Under the pieces are notes generated by a model. The model had not been told where the DNA came from. It was given only the letters and a program-made list of their open reading frames with translations, and did no database searches. This document shows, in pieces, positions 34,214-43,948 of a stretch of 64,000 nucleotides of DNA. Position numbers and translations under genes: made by a program. The first letter of the stretch is position 1. The number at the start of each line of letters is the position of its first letter. Where the stretch lies: assembly GCA_022571515.1 (NCBI GenBank), contig JACZXQ010000006.1, positions 1 through 64,000 of the forward strand. The letters run 5' to 3'. The stretch comes from Gemmatimonadota bacterium (lineage in GTDB: Bacteria; Gemmatimonadota; Gemmatimonadetes; Longimicrobiales; Gaopeijiaceae).

Positions 34214-35674
34214 TCAGTACGCCCTGTCCCAGACCACCTCCATCTTGGCCTCCCCACCGCCGATACACTTGGTCGGCGCATCCGAGGAACGAAATTCCTC
34301 ATCCGGAATGCAGCGGAGCGTGGCTTTGGTCTCTTCCTTCACCCGCTCTTCGACTTCGGGATCGCCGCTCCAACCCGTGTAAACGAAGCCGCCGCCGCTC
34401 TCCATGATCTCCTTGAGTTGACCGATGTCCTCGACGCCCCGGTAGGAGTTCGCTTCACGCCGCGCCGTCGCGGCCTCCAAAAGCGAGGCCTGAAACGCCT
34501 CCAGTCGGTCCGGTATCTCGGCCAGGGCCTGCGCTTCCGGCAAGAATTCCTTCCTGTCTTCGTCCTCGCCACACACGCGTTTCACGAGCACGACCTGCTC
34601 GTTCTCGAGGTCCTTCGGCCCGAGCTCCAGCCGGATCGGCACGCCCTTCCGCTCCCACTCGTAGAACTTGTTGCCCGGCGAGAGGTAATCGCGCTCGTCG
34701 ATTCGAACCCTCACCCCCTGCTCTCCCAACCGCGCCTTCAACGCCGCGGCCTTCGAGCGTACGGCCTCTGCTTGGTCATCGTTCCTCCAGATTGGCACGA
34801 TCACCACCTGGGTGGGCGCCAGCCTCGGCGGCACTACGACCCCATTATCGTCGCCGTGCGTCATCACCAGGGCGCCGACCAGCCGAGTGGACACGCCCCA
34901 CGATGTGTTCCAACCGTACTCTTCCTTACCCTCCTCGGTCTGAAACGTCAGGGAGAATTGCCGCGAGAAATTCTGCCCTAGGAAGTGCGACGTGCCGACC
35001 TGGAGCGCCTTGTTGTCCTGCATCAGGGCCTCGCACGCGTAGCTCTGGACCGCGCCGGCGAACTTCTCCGACTCGGACTTGAGGCCCGTGAGGGGCGGCA
35101 TCGCCATCCAGTCTTCCATGAACGTGCGATACACTCCCAGCATCCGGCGCGTGTGCTCCTCGGCCTCTTCCGAGGTGGCGTGCACGGTGTGGCCCTCCTG
35201 CCACAGAAACTCGGAGGTGCGGAGAAAGAGCTTGGTGCGCATCTCCCAGCGTACCACGTTGGCCCATTGGTTGATCAGGAGCGGCAAGTCGCGGTAGCTC
35301 TGGATCCACTTGGCGTACATCTCCATGATGATCGTCTCGGACGTGGGACGGATCACCAGGGGCTCCTCGAGCTCCTTGCCGCCCGCGTGCGTGACCACTG
35401 CCAACTCGGGCTTGAAGCCCTCGATGTGCGCCTTCTCCCTCTCTATGAAGCTCATCGGGATGAGCAGCGGGAAGTACGCGTTCTCGTGGCCGGTGTCCTT
35501 GAAGAGCCCGTCCAGGCCGCGCTGCATGTTCTCCCAGATGCCGTACCCCCACGGGCGGATGACCATGCTGCCCCGTACCGGCGAGTAATCGGCCAATTCA
35601 GCCCGCAGAACCACTTCGTTATACCACGCGGAAAAATCCTCGTCTCGCGGGGTCAGCTTCTTGTTGTCAGCCAT
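34214..35674 (-). CDS. proS: Prolyl-tRNA synthetase, archaeal/eukaryotic-type
   Basis: A 486-residue class II synthetase without the bacterial INS editing insertion: the catalytic domain runs directly from LVIRPTSETIIMEMYAKW (motif 2 region LFLRTSEFLWQEGHTVH) to motif 3 (GWNTSWGVSTRLVGALVMTHGD) and the anticodon domain (PTQVVIVPIW, VRVRIDERDYLSPGNKFYEW). The C-terminal extension with a Tyr at the very end (VVWDRAY) is typical of this type. Found in Thermus, archaea and some other bacteria. Last gene of the hisS group. Confidence 0.96.
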   Translation of the reverse strand: MADNKKLTPRDEDFSAWYNEVVLRAELADYSPVRGSMVIRPWGYGIWENMQRGLDGLFKDTGHENAYFPLLIPMSFIEREKAHIEGFKPELAVVTHAGGKELEEPLVIRPTSETIIMEMYAKWIQSYRDLPLLINQWANVVRWEMRTKLFLRTSEFLWQEGHTVHATSEEAEEHTRRMLGVYRTFMEDWMAMPPLTGLKSESEKFAGAVQSYACEALMQDNKALQVGTSHFLGQNFSRQFSLTFQTEEGKEEYGWNTSWGVSTRLVGALVMTHGDDNGVVVPPRLAPTQVVIVPIWRNDDQAEAVRSKAAALKARLGEQGVRVRIDERDYLSPGNKFYEWERKGVPIRLELGPKDLENEQVVLVKRVCGEDEDRKEFLPEAQALAEIPDRLEAFQASLLEAATARREANSYRGVEDIGQLKEIMESGGGFVYTGWSGDPEVEERVKEETKATLRCIPDEEFRSSDAPTKCIGGGEAKMEVVWDRAY

Positions 35675-35939
35675 CCATCTCGTCTTTCGTTGATTCCGCC
35701 CTCGCTTCGCGCCGCAGGACGGCTGTGCCCGGCACCACGAACAGCAGGAGCGATGACACGAACCAGGAAATGCGGAACGGCATCCCGGCGGTAATCTGAA
35801 GAATCCACCCTACCGCGGCCCCGCCCAACAGAGCGACCATGGCCGCACCTGCCATCAGCACGTACTCGAAGACGTTGAGCCGTCCGACCGCGCGCTTCAT
35901 CACGCGGCGAGTCTCCCGGAGTCGACCCTCCTTGCTCAA
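35667..35939 (-). CDS. Small two-helix membrane protein between hisS and proS
   Basis: A 90-residue protein with a basic N terminus (residues 1-20) and two membrane helices (about 25-48 and 56-76), ending in a charged tail. It overlaps hisS by 4 nt and proS by 8 nt, so it is embedded in the operon. No family recognised; it may be an AtpI/Wzc-like small membrane partner, but nothing supports a function. Confidence 0.65.
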   Translation of the reverse strand: MSKEGRLRETRRVMKRAVGRLNVFEYVLMAGAAMVALLGGAAVGWILQITAGMPFRISWFVSSLLLFVVPGTAVLRREARAESTKDEMDG

Positions 35940-37216
35940 CGCAGCTCCTCGAGTGAGACCTCGCGCTCCTCTCCGGACGCCATGACACGTACCACGGCGT
36001 TCCCGCGCGCGACCTCGTCAGGGCCCAGGACGATGACCTCTCGGGCGCCCAGGTTTCCGGCTGTCTTGAATTGCCTCCCGACCCCCTGCTCGCGCAGCGC
36101 GTACGCCACCGAGTGTCCCTGTTCCCGCTGGGCGTGGGCGATGGCGAGGGCCAACTCCCGCTGTTCTGCGTCCACGCACACGATGAAGTAGTCCACCCCG
36201 GCCTCCGGGTCCGGACCGAGTCCGCGGTCCTTGAGCAACTCGCCCAAGACGACATCACCCATGCCGAACCCCACGGCCGGAAGCGGCTCGCCCCCTACCA
36301 ACTCGAGCAGCCGATCGTAGCGGCCACCTCCGCATATGGCGCGAAGCTCTCCACGCGTGTCGAACAGTTCGAAGACAATGTCCGTGTAGTACGCCAGGCC
36401 GCGCACGATGCTCAGGTCGAACTCCACGTAGTCCCCAAGCCCCATAGCCTGGAGGTAGCCCACGTATGTCTGGAGCCGAGCCACTTCGGCCGCCACACCT
36501 TCATGGTCGCTGAAGCGCTCGGCCAGGTCGTCCAGCGTGGCACCGACGAAGAGGTCGAGCACCTCGGCAGCCTGTTCGGAGTCTAGCCCGGCCTCGTCCC
36601 TGAGGCGCTGGGCGGTCTTGTCGCCCTCGCGCTCGAGCTTGTCCACGATGGCGAAGGCGGCGGCCAGGCTCCCCTCGGCGACGCCCAAGGCTCCCAACAG
36701 CCCGGATAGCAGACGTCGGTCGGAGACCCGCGCCCGGAAGTCCTCGTGAGTGAGGCCCAACTCACGCAGGCCGTCGATGGCCACGGCGACCACCTCGGCG
36801 TCGGCAGCCACGTCATCCTCGCCAACCACGTCCACGTTCCACTGGAAGTGCTCGCGGAGCCGCCCCCGCTGTTGGCGCTCGTAGCGGAACAACTGGGGCA
36901 TGGAAAACCAGCGGATCGGCTTGGGCATGCTCCGGCTCCGCTCACTCAGGATGCGTGCGAGCGAGGGTGTCATCTCGGGGCGGAGCGTGACCTCGCGCTC
37001 GCCCTTGTCCCGGAAGTTGTAGAGCTGCCCCACGATCTCCGGCCCGCTCTTCTCCACGTACAGGTCCAACGACTCGAGCGGAGGCCCGTCGTATTCCTGA
37101 AACCCGTACCGCCGGGCTACCCGGCGCCACGCGTCGAAGATGTGGTTGCGAAAGCGGAGATCTTCTGGGGGAAAATCGCGAAAGCCCGGAAGCCTCTTGA
37201 AGCTGGCCTTTGACAT
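35936..37216 (-). CDS. hisS: Histidyl-tRNA synthetase
   Basis: A 426-residue class II synthetase. Motif 1 region LPGFRDFPPEDLRF, motif 2 PQLFRYERQQRGRLREHFQW, histidine loops VRGLAYYTDIVFEL and AICGGGRYDRLLELVGG, and motif 3 LPAVGFGMGDVVL are present, followed by the anticodon-binding fold (VDYFIVCVDAEQRELALA). It is 10 nt downstream of folC and overlaps the small membrane gene by 4 nt. Confidence 0.97.
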   Translation of the reverse strand: MSKASFKRLPGFRDFPPEDLRFRNHIFDAWRRVARRYGFQEYDGPPLESLDLYVEKSGPEIVGQLYNFRDKGEREVTLRPEMTPSLARILSERSRSMPKPIRWFSMPQLFRYERQQRGRLREHFQWNVDVVGEDDVAADAEVVAVAIDGLRELGLTHEDFRARVSDRRLLSGLLGALGVAEGSLAAAFAIVDKLEREGDKTAQRLRDEAGLDSEQAAEVLDLFVGATLDDLAERFSDHEGVAAEVARLQTYVGYLQAMGLGDYVEFDLSIVRGLAYYTDIVFELFDTRGELRAICGGGRYDRLLELVGGEPLPAVGFGMGDVVLGELLKDRGLGPDPEAGVDYFIVCVDAEQRELALAIAHAQREQGHSVAYALREQGVGRQFKTAGNLGAREVIVLGPDEVARGNAVVRVMASGEEREVSLEELR

Positions 37217-37226
37217 GTGGGCGAAT

Positions 37227-38609
37227 CTACCGCGACGAAGCCGTGCTAGGAATGGTCTGGAAGGGAATCCGGTCGAGGACCTTGAGCGCGTCTCCGACCG
37301 TGTGGTTCGATCCGGTGACCACCACGGTACCCTGCCCCGCGGCGATTCTGGCGCGCTCCATGGCCGAGACGAAGTCGGCCTCCAGCTCTACAGGACAGGG
37401 GGAGCCGATGGCCTGCATGGCCTGCTCCGGATCCCACCGCCGTTCCTCGGGCGCGGAGGGGGGTTGGGTGAGAATGGCCCGGTCCGCCAGCCGAAACAGC
37501 GGAGGCAGCATGGACCGCCAGTCCTTGTCACCCAGTACGCCCGTGAGCATCACGATGGGCCGCGGCAGCGCCAGACGCTCCATCACCTCGGCGAGCGCGA
37601 GCGCGCCCGCCGTGTTGTGCGCCACATCCAGCAGCAAAGTCTGGCCGTCGATGTGCTCGACCTGGCTGCGACCGGGCCAGCGCACCGACCGAATCCCTTC
37701 CACGACGGCATCTCGGTCGGGCATGAGAGACTCCGGCAGCCCTTCGAGCATGCGCACGGCCAGCGCGGTGTTGACCGCCTGGTGTGAGCCGACCAGGGGC
37801 GTCCACAATTCCAGCTCTCCCCAGGAGTCGGTGTGCATGCGGAAGAGCGTATGATCTTCCATCACCTCCAACTCGGCGAGGTCTGTGACCGGGTCCAACA
37901 CCCGGAACGGCGCGCCGGCCTCGGCGCACATCCCCCGGAACAGCTCCACCAGCCCGGCGTCGCCTTCCGCGGTAATGAACGGCACGCCCGGCTTGATGAT
38001 GCCGGCCTTCTCTCGGGCGATGTCAGGGAGGGTGTCTCCCAGGTACTCCGAGTGGTCGAGAGCCACGTTCGTGACGGCCGTGAGGATCGGACGCGCCACG
38101 GTGGTAGCGTCCAGCCGTCCACCGAGCCCCACCTCCAGCACCACCACATCCACCTCGCGTCGAGCAAACAGGTGGAACGCCAGGGCCGTGGCGGCCTCGA
38201 AGAACGTCAGTCCGTGTTCGACCACCCGGTCCCCGAGGTCGTCGGCCAATTCTATCAACTCGCCCTCCTCGACCGGCGCACCACCCAGCTGGAACCGCTC
38301 GGTGAACGAGCACAGATGAGGCGAGGTGTAGAGTCCGACCCGGTGGCCCGCATGCGTGAGAGTCGCCGCGAGCGTCGCGGCTACCGAGCCCTTACCGTTG
38401 GTCCCGCCGATGTGGAGAATCGGATAGCCGACGTGGGGATCGCCCGTAGCCGCGAGGAACGAGGACATGCGCGCCAGCCCCCACTGCACGCCGATGGCCA
38501 AGTGCGGAAAGAGGCGCTCCGCAAGCGGGTCTCCCCCCTGCGGGTCGAGCTTCAAGGGAGCAAGGCCGCCGGGCAGTCCCGCGCCGGGTCCGTCGAGAGA
38601 CTCCATCAA
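37227..38609 (-). CDS. folC: Folylpolyglutamate synthase / dihydrofolate synthase FolC
   Basis: A 460-residue Mur-ligase-type enzyme that adds glutamates to folates. The P-loop is HIGGTNGKGSVAATL; further signatures are GLYTSPHLCSFTERFQ, VVLEVGLGGRLDATTV, NVALDHSEYLGDTLPDIA and LLLDVAHNTAGALALAEV. The N terminus (MMESLDGPGAGLPGGL) is somewhat long; the overlap with accD by 4 nt (38606-38609) fits this start. It follows accD, a pairing seen in many bacteria. Confidence 0.95.
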   Translation of the reverse strand: MMESLDGPGAGLPGGLAPLKLDPQGGDPLAERLFPHLAIGVQWGLARMSSFLAATGDPHVGYPILHIGGTNGKGSVAATLAATLTHAGHRVGLYTSPHLCSFTERFQLGGAPVEEGELIELADDLGDRVVEHGLTFFEAATALAFHLFARREVDVVVLEVGLGGRLDATTVARPILTAVTNVALDHSEYLGDTLPDIAREKAGIIKPGVPFITAEGDAGLVELFRGMCAEAGAPFRVLDPVTDLAELEVMEDHTLFRMHTDSWGELELWTPLVGSHQAVNTALAVRMLEGLPESLMPDRDAVVEGIRSVRWPGRSQVEHIDGQTLLLDVAHNTAGALALAEVMERLALPRPIVMLTGVLGDKDWRSMLPPLFRLADRAILTQPPSAPEERRWDPEQAMQAIGSPCPVELEADFVSAMERARIAAGQGTVVVTGSNHTVGDALKVLDRIPFQTIPSTASSR

Positions 38610-39445
38610 TCCGTCATGTGGTGGAGCAACCGGCTGACCATGAGTTTGAGATCACGCCGATCCACGATGCGATCCACCATACCGTGCTCGAGCAGGAACT
38701 CGGCACGCTGGAAGCCCTCGGGCAATTCTTGCCGGATGGTCTCCTCGATGACACGGGGTCCCGCAAACCCGATCAATGCCTTTGGCTCGGCGATGTTGAC
38801 GTCCCCGAGCATGGCGTGCGAAGCTGTCACGCCACCGGTTGTCGGGTCGGTGATTATCGAGATGTAGGGCAGGCCCGCCTCATGGAGGCGTGCCAGCACG
38901 CCCGAGGTCTTGGCCATCTGCATGAGCGAGATGACCCCCTCCTGCATCCGGGCCCCACCCGATGCGTTCACGACGATTAGCGGGGTCTTCTTCTCCAACG
39001 CGATGCGCCCCGCCCTGGCGATCTTCTCTCCGACCACGGACCCCATTGAGCCACCGATGAATCGGAAGTCCATGACAGCGAGCGCCACCGGCAACCCGTC
39101 CACGGTGCCGACACCGGACAGCACCGCATCGAGCCGGCCCACTTTTTTTTCGGCGGCGCGCAGGCGCTCGGTGTAGGGCTTCAGATCCTTGAACGAGAGG
39201 GGATCCCCGCTTCGAAGGCCCGCATCGATTTCCTCGAAGCTGCCCTCATCCATCAGGAGCGCTACGTACTGTTCTGCGTTTATCCGGAAATGGTGGCCAC
39301 AGGTGGGGCACACCTCGAGGTTTTGGGCGAGCTTCTCGCTGTAGAGGATCTCGCCGCAGCCGTTGCACTTCTCGAAGACATCGCCTGGGAGATCCCGGCG
39401 ATCCTCGGCCTTGAGCGGCTTCTTGTCTTTTCGGAACCAGGCCAA
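38606..39445 (-). CDS. accD: Acetyl-CoA carboxylase carboxyltransferase subunit beta
   Basis: A 279-residue subunit that, with AccA, moves CO2 from biotin to acetyl-CoA for fatty acid synthesis. The N-terminal zinc ribbon (KCNGCGEILYSE and EVCPTCGHHFRI) and the crotonase-fold motif VVNASGGARMQEGVISLMQ are clear. I choose TTG at 39445: it gives the usual family start (MAWFRKDKKP), begins 5 nt after the rodA stop and has GAGGAG about 10 nt upstream. The longer reading (39469) overlaps rodA by 20 nt. accA is not in the window. Confidence 0.95.
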   Translation of the reverse strand: MAWFRKDKKPLKAEDRRDLPGDVFEKCNGCGEILYSEKLAQNLEVCPTCGHHFRINAEQYVALLMDEGSFEEIDAGLRSGDPLSFKDLKPYTERLRAAEKKVGRLDAVLSGVGTVDGLPVALAVMDFRFIGGSMGSVVGEKIARAGRIALEKKTPLIVVNASGGARMQEGVISLMQMAKTSGVLARLHEAGLPYISIITDPTTGGVTASHAMLGDVNIAEPKALIGFAGPRVIEETIRQELPEGFQRAEFLLEHGMVDRIVDRRDLKLMVSRLLHHMTD

Positions 39446-39449
39446 CGCG

Positions 39450-40691
39450 TCAGGGCTCCTCGTGGGCAACGCGAGCAGCCACAGCCACAGCCACCCAGGA
39501 CATCAGCAGGAACGTTCCACCATAGCTGACGAACGGGAGGGGAATGCCGGTGACGGGCACCATACCCACGGTCATGCCGATGTTAACGAATATATGCACC
39601 AACCAAGTACCAAAGATACCGAAGATGACCAGGCCGGCAAAGGGATCCTCCGCCTCCTCCGCCATGCTGACCAGGCGGTGGAGAATGAGGGCAAAAGCGA
39701 TCAACGTCAGAAACGTTCCAACGAACCCCAGCTCTTCTCCGATAACCGAGAAGATGAAGTCGGTGTGCTGCTCAGGAAGAAAGTCGAGCCGCTTCTGAGT
39801 CCCCAGCGTGAAGCCCTTCCCGGTGAGCCCTCCGCTGCCGATGGCCACCATGGACTGGATGAGCTGATAGCCGGCTCCCCGCGGATCGACCCCAGGGTCC
39901 AGGAAGACCAAGATGCGGTTCTGCTGGTATGCCGCCAGCGAGTGCCATAGCGGCACGGCGATCGTGCCGGCCGCCAGGTTGGCCAGCAACACGGACACGG
40001 ACTCGACCAGGTAGAGTCGGTGGTGATACAGGTACAGGAAAATCACCAGGACCACGAAGTATCCCGACCAGATCAGCGTGTCGAAGCTCAAGATGAGAGC
40101 CACGCCCGGGCTCGCGAGCAGCAACAACAACCAGGGCGCCGTACCCGCCCAGAAAAGTGCTGCGAAGAGGATCCCGACGAAGGCGAGCGCGCTGCCCAGG
40201 TCGGGCTGGAGCAAAACGAGCGCGAGCGGCAACCCGGCGATTACAGCTGGCGGCACCAGGTCCTTGAGCGTGGCGGGCTCGTCCGCGCGGCTTCCCAGGT
40301 AGCGGGCGAGGGCCAGAATAGTGGCGAGCTTGGCGAACTCCGCGGGCTGAAAGCTCACGAAGCCCAGATCGATGAAGCTTTCGACGCCGGCCGCCGTCCC
40401 CGCGCCCGTTCCGATCACCTTGGTGGCGGCGAGCAGAATGACGGCAAACACGTAGCCGGGCATCGCGACCCACTCGAACCACCGGAGCGGAACCCGTGAG
40501 ACGAACGTGAAGGCCACCAGCGCGATCGCCAGCCACACGAGCTGCCTCATCCAGGCGCCCGTGGTCACCGGCCTAGGGTCGTTCAGCACGCCTGCCGAGT
40601 AGATCATAGCGACACCGAACAGAGTGAGTATGAGCACCAGACCCACGAGTTGCGTGTCGATCGCCCAGTAGCGGATCAGCCGGCGAACCAT
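39450..40691 (-). CDS. rodA: Rod shape-determining peptidoglycan polymerase RodA
   Basis: A 413-residue SEDS-family glycosyltransferase with about ten membrane helices that polymerises glycan strands in the elongasome with PBP2. Seen are DTQLVGLVLILTLFGVAMIY, GFVSFQPAEFAKL, LLQPDLGSALAF with the essential Asp, the NRILVFLDPGVDPRGAGYQL loop and the ending PFVSYGGTFLLMSWVAV. The ATG at 40691 is 10 nt after the mrdA stop; the frame upstream of it overlaps mrdA and is not used. Confidence 0.96.
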   Translation of the reverse strand: MVRRLIRYWAIDTQLVGLVLILTLFGVAMIYSAGVLNDPRPVTTGAWMRQLVWLAIALVAFTFVSRVPLRWFEWVAMPGYVFAVILLAATKVIGTGAGTAAGVESFIDLGFVSFQPAEFAKLATILALARYLGSRADEPATLKDLVPPAVIAGLPLALVLLQPDLGSALAFVGILFAALFWAGTAPWLLLLLASPGVALILSFDTLIWSGYFVVLVIFLYLYHHRLYLVESVSVLLANLAAGTIAVPLWHSLAAYQQNRILVFLDPGVDPRGAGYQLIQSMVAIGSGGLTGKGFTLGTQKRLDFLPEQHTDFIFSVIGEELGFVGTFLTLIAFALILHRLVSMAEEAEDPFAGLVIFGIFGTWLVHIFVNIGMTVGMVPVTGIPLPFVSYGGTFLLMSWVAVAVAARVAHEEP

Positions 40692-40701
40692 GATGCGCGT
40701 T

Positions 40702-42534
40702 CTACTGGCGTGCCCAGGGCGCCGGCACGCCCGCCGCATAATGTTCGGCTAGCGTCTGGATCGTGTCGATGGGTATGCCGTACTTCCGGCGGAGGTAGAA
40801 ATCCGCCGCCTTTGCAGCGATCGGCGCCGCCATCCTGGAGCCGCTTTCCCCGAATTCGACCAGGACCACCACCACGATCTCGGGCTCCCCGCCGGGGGGG
40901 CCCGCCATGCCTGCGAACCAGGCGTGAGGCCGCTCTGGATCTTGCGGGTTCTGCCCACTCCCGGTCTTGCCGATGATTTCCCAGTGCTCGAGCGCCGTCT
41001 GGAAATAAGCCGTGCCGCCCGGAGACGTCACTCCGCGCATGCCCTTGCGCAGCTCCTCGATCGCCGGGCGTGACAACTCGAGTCGCCACGAGTCCGTCGG
41101 ATCCGCGCCTTTGAGGAGTCGGGGCGCCGGAGCAGAGCCGTCGCGCGCGAGGGCCGTGTAGAACTGAGCCATCTTGAGCGGAGTCTGATCGTTCGGGCCC
41201 TGACCGATCGCGAGACTCAATACTTCGCCCTCCAACGGACGATACCCGAACACGTCGACCCAGAAGTTCCGATCTCGCGGAAAGATGCCCGGATTCTCCT
41301 CGGGTAGGTCGATTCCGCACCGGCCGCTGAATCCCAGGCGCGTGCCCGCCTCGAGCATGCGGTCGAGCCCGATGCGTACGCCGAGCTGATAGAAATACAC
41401 GTTGCAGGAGTTTGCGATGGCGCCCGCAAGGTCGAGAAAGCCGTGTCCGTCGGGGTTCCAGCAACGCTTGTACTGACCCAGGATGGTGATCCCGCCGGTG
41501 CACGGCACAGGCATGATCTCCTTGGGTCCGACCACGCCTGCGTCCAGCGCGATCCCGGCCGTCGCCAGCTTCCAGATCGAAGCCGGCGCATAGCGCCCGA
41601 GTACCGCCCGATTGAAGAGCGGCTGCCTAACGTCGCTGCTGAGCTCGTTCCACAGATCCGTCTCGATCCCACCAACGAAATCGTTGGGGTCCATGGTGGG
41701 CGCCGAGTACAGCGCCAGGACCGCTCCATCCGCCGGATCGATCGCAACCACGGCGCCACGCATGGAGTCCGGGAAGATCGAATGGATCCACTCCATGAGC
41801 GGGAGGTCGAGATTCAAGTGGACGTCTTCACCCGGGAGGCTGGGGTCCTCCTCCCTGCCCGCGAACGAGCCGACGAGCCGTCCGGTGGCGTCCACCTCCA
41901 AGATGCGCACACCTCTCGTGCCTTGGAGCAACTCCTCGTACTGCCGCTCGATTCCAGCCTTCCCGATCAGCATGCCCTGTTCGTATTCCACGAACCTGGG
42001 CATGGCCAATTCATCGGCAGCGATCTCGGAGACGAAACCCAGTGCGTGGCCTATCGCTGCACCCGAGCGGTACCGGCGTTTGGGCCGCATCTCGATATAG
42101 ATTCCCGGAAACTCACGGCTCCTCTCCTGTAGGGCAGCCACGGCATCGAGGTCCAAATCCACGTCGATCAAGAGCGGCTGGTTTCGGCGGATACGCCCCT
42201 CGAGCAACTCGATCCGGGGGTCGGACAGGTCCAGAAGGGGTTGGAGTCTCCGCAGCGAGACCTTCATCGAGTCCCGTGGCGCCCCGAGCACATAGACCGC
42301 GTAGCCGGGAATGTTGTCTGCGATGATCAGACCGTTTCGGTCGTAGATCGTCCCGCGCGGCGCCGGAATCGGGATCGGGCGGAGCCGGTTGGACTCCGAC
42401 TGGAGCTTGTAGTCCGAAGACTGGAGCACCTGCACCCGAAAGAACTGGAGCGCGATGGCGCCCATGACGAGACCGATGATTCCGGTCGCAAACTTGGCTC
42501 TGCCACGGCGACGATGCGGGTGATGGGCTTTCAA
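40702..42534 (-). CDS. mrdA: Penicillin-binding protein 2
   Basis: A 610-residue bitopic transpeptidase. One N-terminal membrane helix (FATGIIGLVMGAIALQFF), the dimerisation domain (PAPRGTIYDRNGLIIADNIP), and the transpeptidase with SxxK in YAPASIWKLATAG, SxN (SNC) and KTGSGQ are in order. It cross-links peptidoglycan in the cylinder wall with RodA. The start TTG at 42534 overlaps the mreD stop (TTGA); GTG 42549 is an alternative. Longer readings to 42693 overlap mreD. Confidence 0.95.
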   Translation of the reverse strand: MKAHHPHRRRGRAKFATGIIGLVMGAIALQFFRVQVLQSSDYKLQSESNRLRPIPIPAPRGTIYDRNGLIIADNIPGYAVYVLGAPRDSMKVSLRRLQPLLDLSDPRIELLEGRIRRNQPLLIDVDLDLDAVAALQERSREFPGIYIEMRPKRRYRSGAAIGHALGFVSEIAADELAMPRFVEYEQGMLIGKAGIERQYEELLQGTRGVRILEVDATGRLVGSFAGREEDPSLPGEDVHLNLDLPLMEWIHSIFPDSMRGAVVAIDPADGAVLALYSAPTMDPNDFVGGIETDLWNELSSDVRQPLFNRAVLGRYAPASIWKLATAGIALDAGVVGPKEIMPVPCTGGITILGQYKRCWNPDGHGFLDLAGAIANSCNVYFYQLGVRIGLDRMLEAGTRLGFSGRCGIDLPEENPGIFPRDRNFWVDVFGYRPLEGEVLSLAIGQGPNDQTPLKMAQFYTALARDGSAPAPRLLKGADPTDSWRLELSRPAIEELRKGMRGVTSPGGTAYFQTALEHWEIIGKTGSGQNPQDPERPHAWFAGMAGPPGGEPEIVVVVLVEFGESGSRMAAPIAAKAADFYLRRKYGIPIDTIQTLAEHYAAGVPAPWARQ

Positions 42535-43013
42535 CGGACGGTCTCCCACCAGGCACCGCTGATCGCGATGGCCACGACACCCACTACGGTGGCGTAGGCG
42601 GCGGCGAGGCCCGATCCGATCAGCATTGATTCGACGAACGGTTGACGGATGTCTTCCCCTACAGAAATCCAATAGACGAGGTCCCGCAACCATTTCCCCA
42701 CGAACAGGTAGGAGACCAGAAAGACGAGTGAGTCTCCTACGAACAGGTCACGAGTACGTGCTCCGGCGATGCCCACGATCGTCATCGCCACCGTACTCGC
42801 CCCGAAGGCGAGCGCCGCGAAGGCATCCTCGAGCAGGCCCAACACGAAGCCGATCCCGGCTCCCCATCCCACCTCGACCTCACGCACTCCCACCAGCAGC
42901 GCGACCGTGAGTAGATCCGGAGCGACATCGCCCAATCCGAACCCCACGTGCAGGAGAAAGTGGAGCACCGCCAGACCCACGACCACCACCGAAACCCGCA
43001 AGGCCTTGCTCAC
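42531..43013 (-). CDS. mreD: Rod shape-determining protein MreD
   Basis: A 160-residue membrane protein with about five helices: VSVVVVGLAVLHFLLHVGFG, the DVAPDLLTVALLVGV segment conserved in MreD (DhPhh), GIGFVLGLLEDAFA and VFLVSYLFVGKWLRDLVYW. Part of the MreBCD elongation complex. The GTG at 43013 shares bases with the mreC stop (GTGA). Confidence 0.93.
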   Translation of the reverse strand: MSKALRVSVVVVGLAVLHFLLHVGFGLGDVAPDLLTVALLVGVREVEVGWGAGIGFVLGLLEDAFAALAFGASTVAMTIVGIAGARTRDLFVGDSLVFLVSYLFVGKWLRDLVYWISVGEDIRQPFVESMLIGSGLAAAYATVVGVVAIAISGAWWETVR

Positions 43014-43933
43014 GAGCCAGGGCCCTCCAAGCGGTCGCGGTCGCCCGAACCAGCGATCGGGCCGGCACGCTGGGTCGTGGAATCCTGCATCACTTCGGTC
43101 AAGTCGGTCGGACGCTCGGACATCGTGCCCACGGCCACGAGAACATGGGTTGCGCTCCCCGGAAAGACCGCCGGGCGAAGCCAGTAACTGCGCCGCCATC
43201 CCGCTGTTTCCGCAGCCAATTGGTCCACTATCCCTACAGTGATCCCACGAGGGAACACACCGCCCAGGCCGCTCGTCACGATCGCCATGCCGGGCTCCAG
43301 GCTGTTGTGGAACGGTATGCCGTCCAGCAGCATCCGGCCGCCTTCACGGAACAGGCCGCGCTCCGCGCGGACGAACCCGTAGATCTCCCCGTCCATGGTC
43401 ATCGCGCTGGCTCTGAACTCAGGGTGGGTCCAATCCATGCCGATGCTCATGCTCGCCCGCACCTCGCGCACGACGCCGATCAATCCCCCGCTGCCGATCA
43501 CGGGCGCGTTCACGCGGAGGCCATGGTCCGAGCCCACGTCCAACAGGAACATGCTCTCCGAGCCGGCCGTCCCCGCGCGGAGCACACTAGCAGGCAGGTA
43601 TGCGGTGCCCAGCCGCCTCGATAGGTCGAGGAGCTTCCGGAGCCGGCCGTTCTCCTCGGCAAGCGTGCCCTGGTTGGTGAGCGCCGAGACCATAGAGTCC
43701 AGCCGGGCCTGGAATTCTTCTGTGGAAACCGCGTGGAGACGCACCGCAGCCAAGCCTTCCTGAATACTCACGAAAGGCCGGAGCACGGAGCTCCGCAGCA
43801 GAAAGGCCAGTTGCTGCTGTTGTGCAGCGGGCATAAAGGGCAAGGCGAGCGCCAGGCCGACGATCACCACGGCGGTGATGGTCTTGCGACGCCCGGTCGC
43901 CTCTTCGTGTTCGCCAATGTGGTATGCGGACAT
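43010..43933 (-). CDS. mreC: Rod shape-determining protein MreC
   Basis: A 307-residue protein with one membrane helix (ITAVVIVGLALALPFM), a coiled coil (about 70-110, QARLDSMVSALTNQG) and the periplasmic beta domain with DVGSDHGLRVNAPVIGSGGL and VTSGLGGVFPRGITVGIV, the MreC signature. It links MreB to the cell-wall enzymes. The Asn-rich-free C terminus ends in a short charged tail. Sits 15 nt after mreB. Confidence 0.95.
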   Translation of the reverse strand: MSAYHIGEHEEATGRRKTITAVVIVGLALALPFMPAAQQQQLAFLLRSSVLRPFVSIQEGLAAVRLHAVSTEEFQARLDSMVSALTNQGTLAEENGRLRKLLDLSRRLGTAYLPASVLRAGTAGSESMFLLDVGSDHGLRVNAPVIGSGGLIGVVREVRASMSIGMDWTHPEFRASAMTMDGEIYGFVRAERGLFREGGRMLLDGIPFHNSLEPGMAIVTSGLGGVFPRGITVGIVDQLAAETAGWRRSYWLRPAVFPGSATHVLVAVGTMSERPTDLTEVMQDSTTQRAGPIAGSGDRDRLEGPGS

Positions 43934-43948
43934 CCGGCGTTCCGCGGA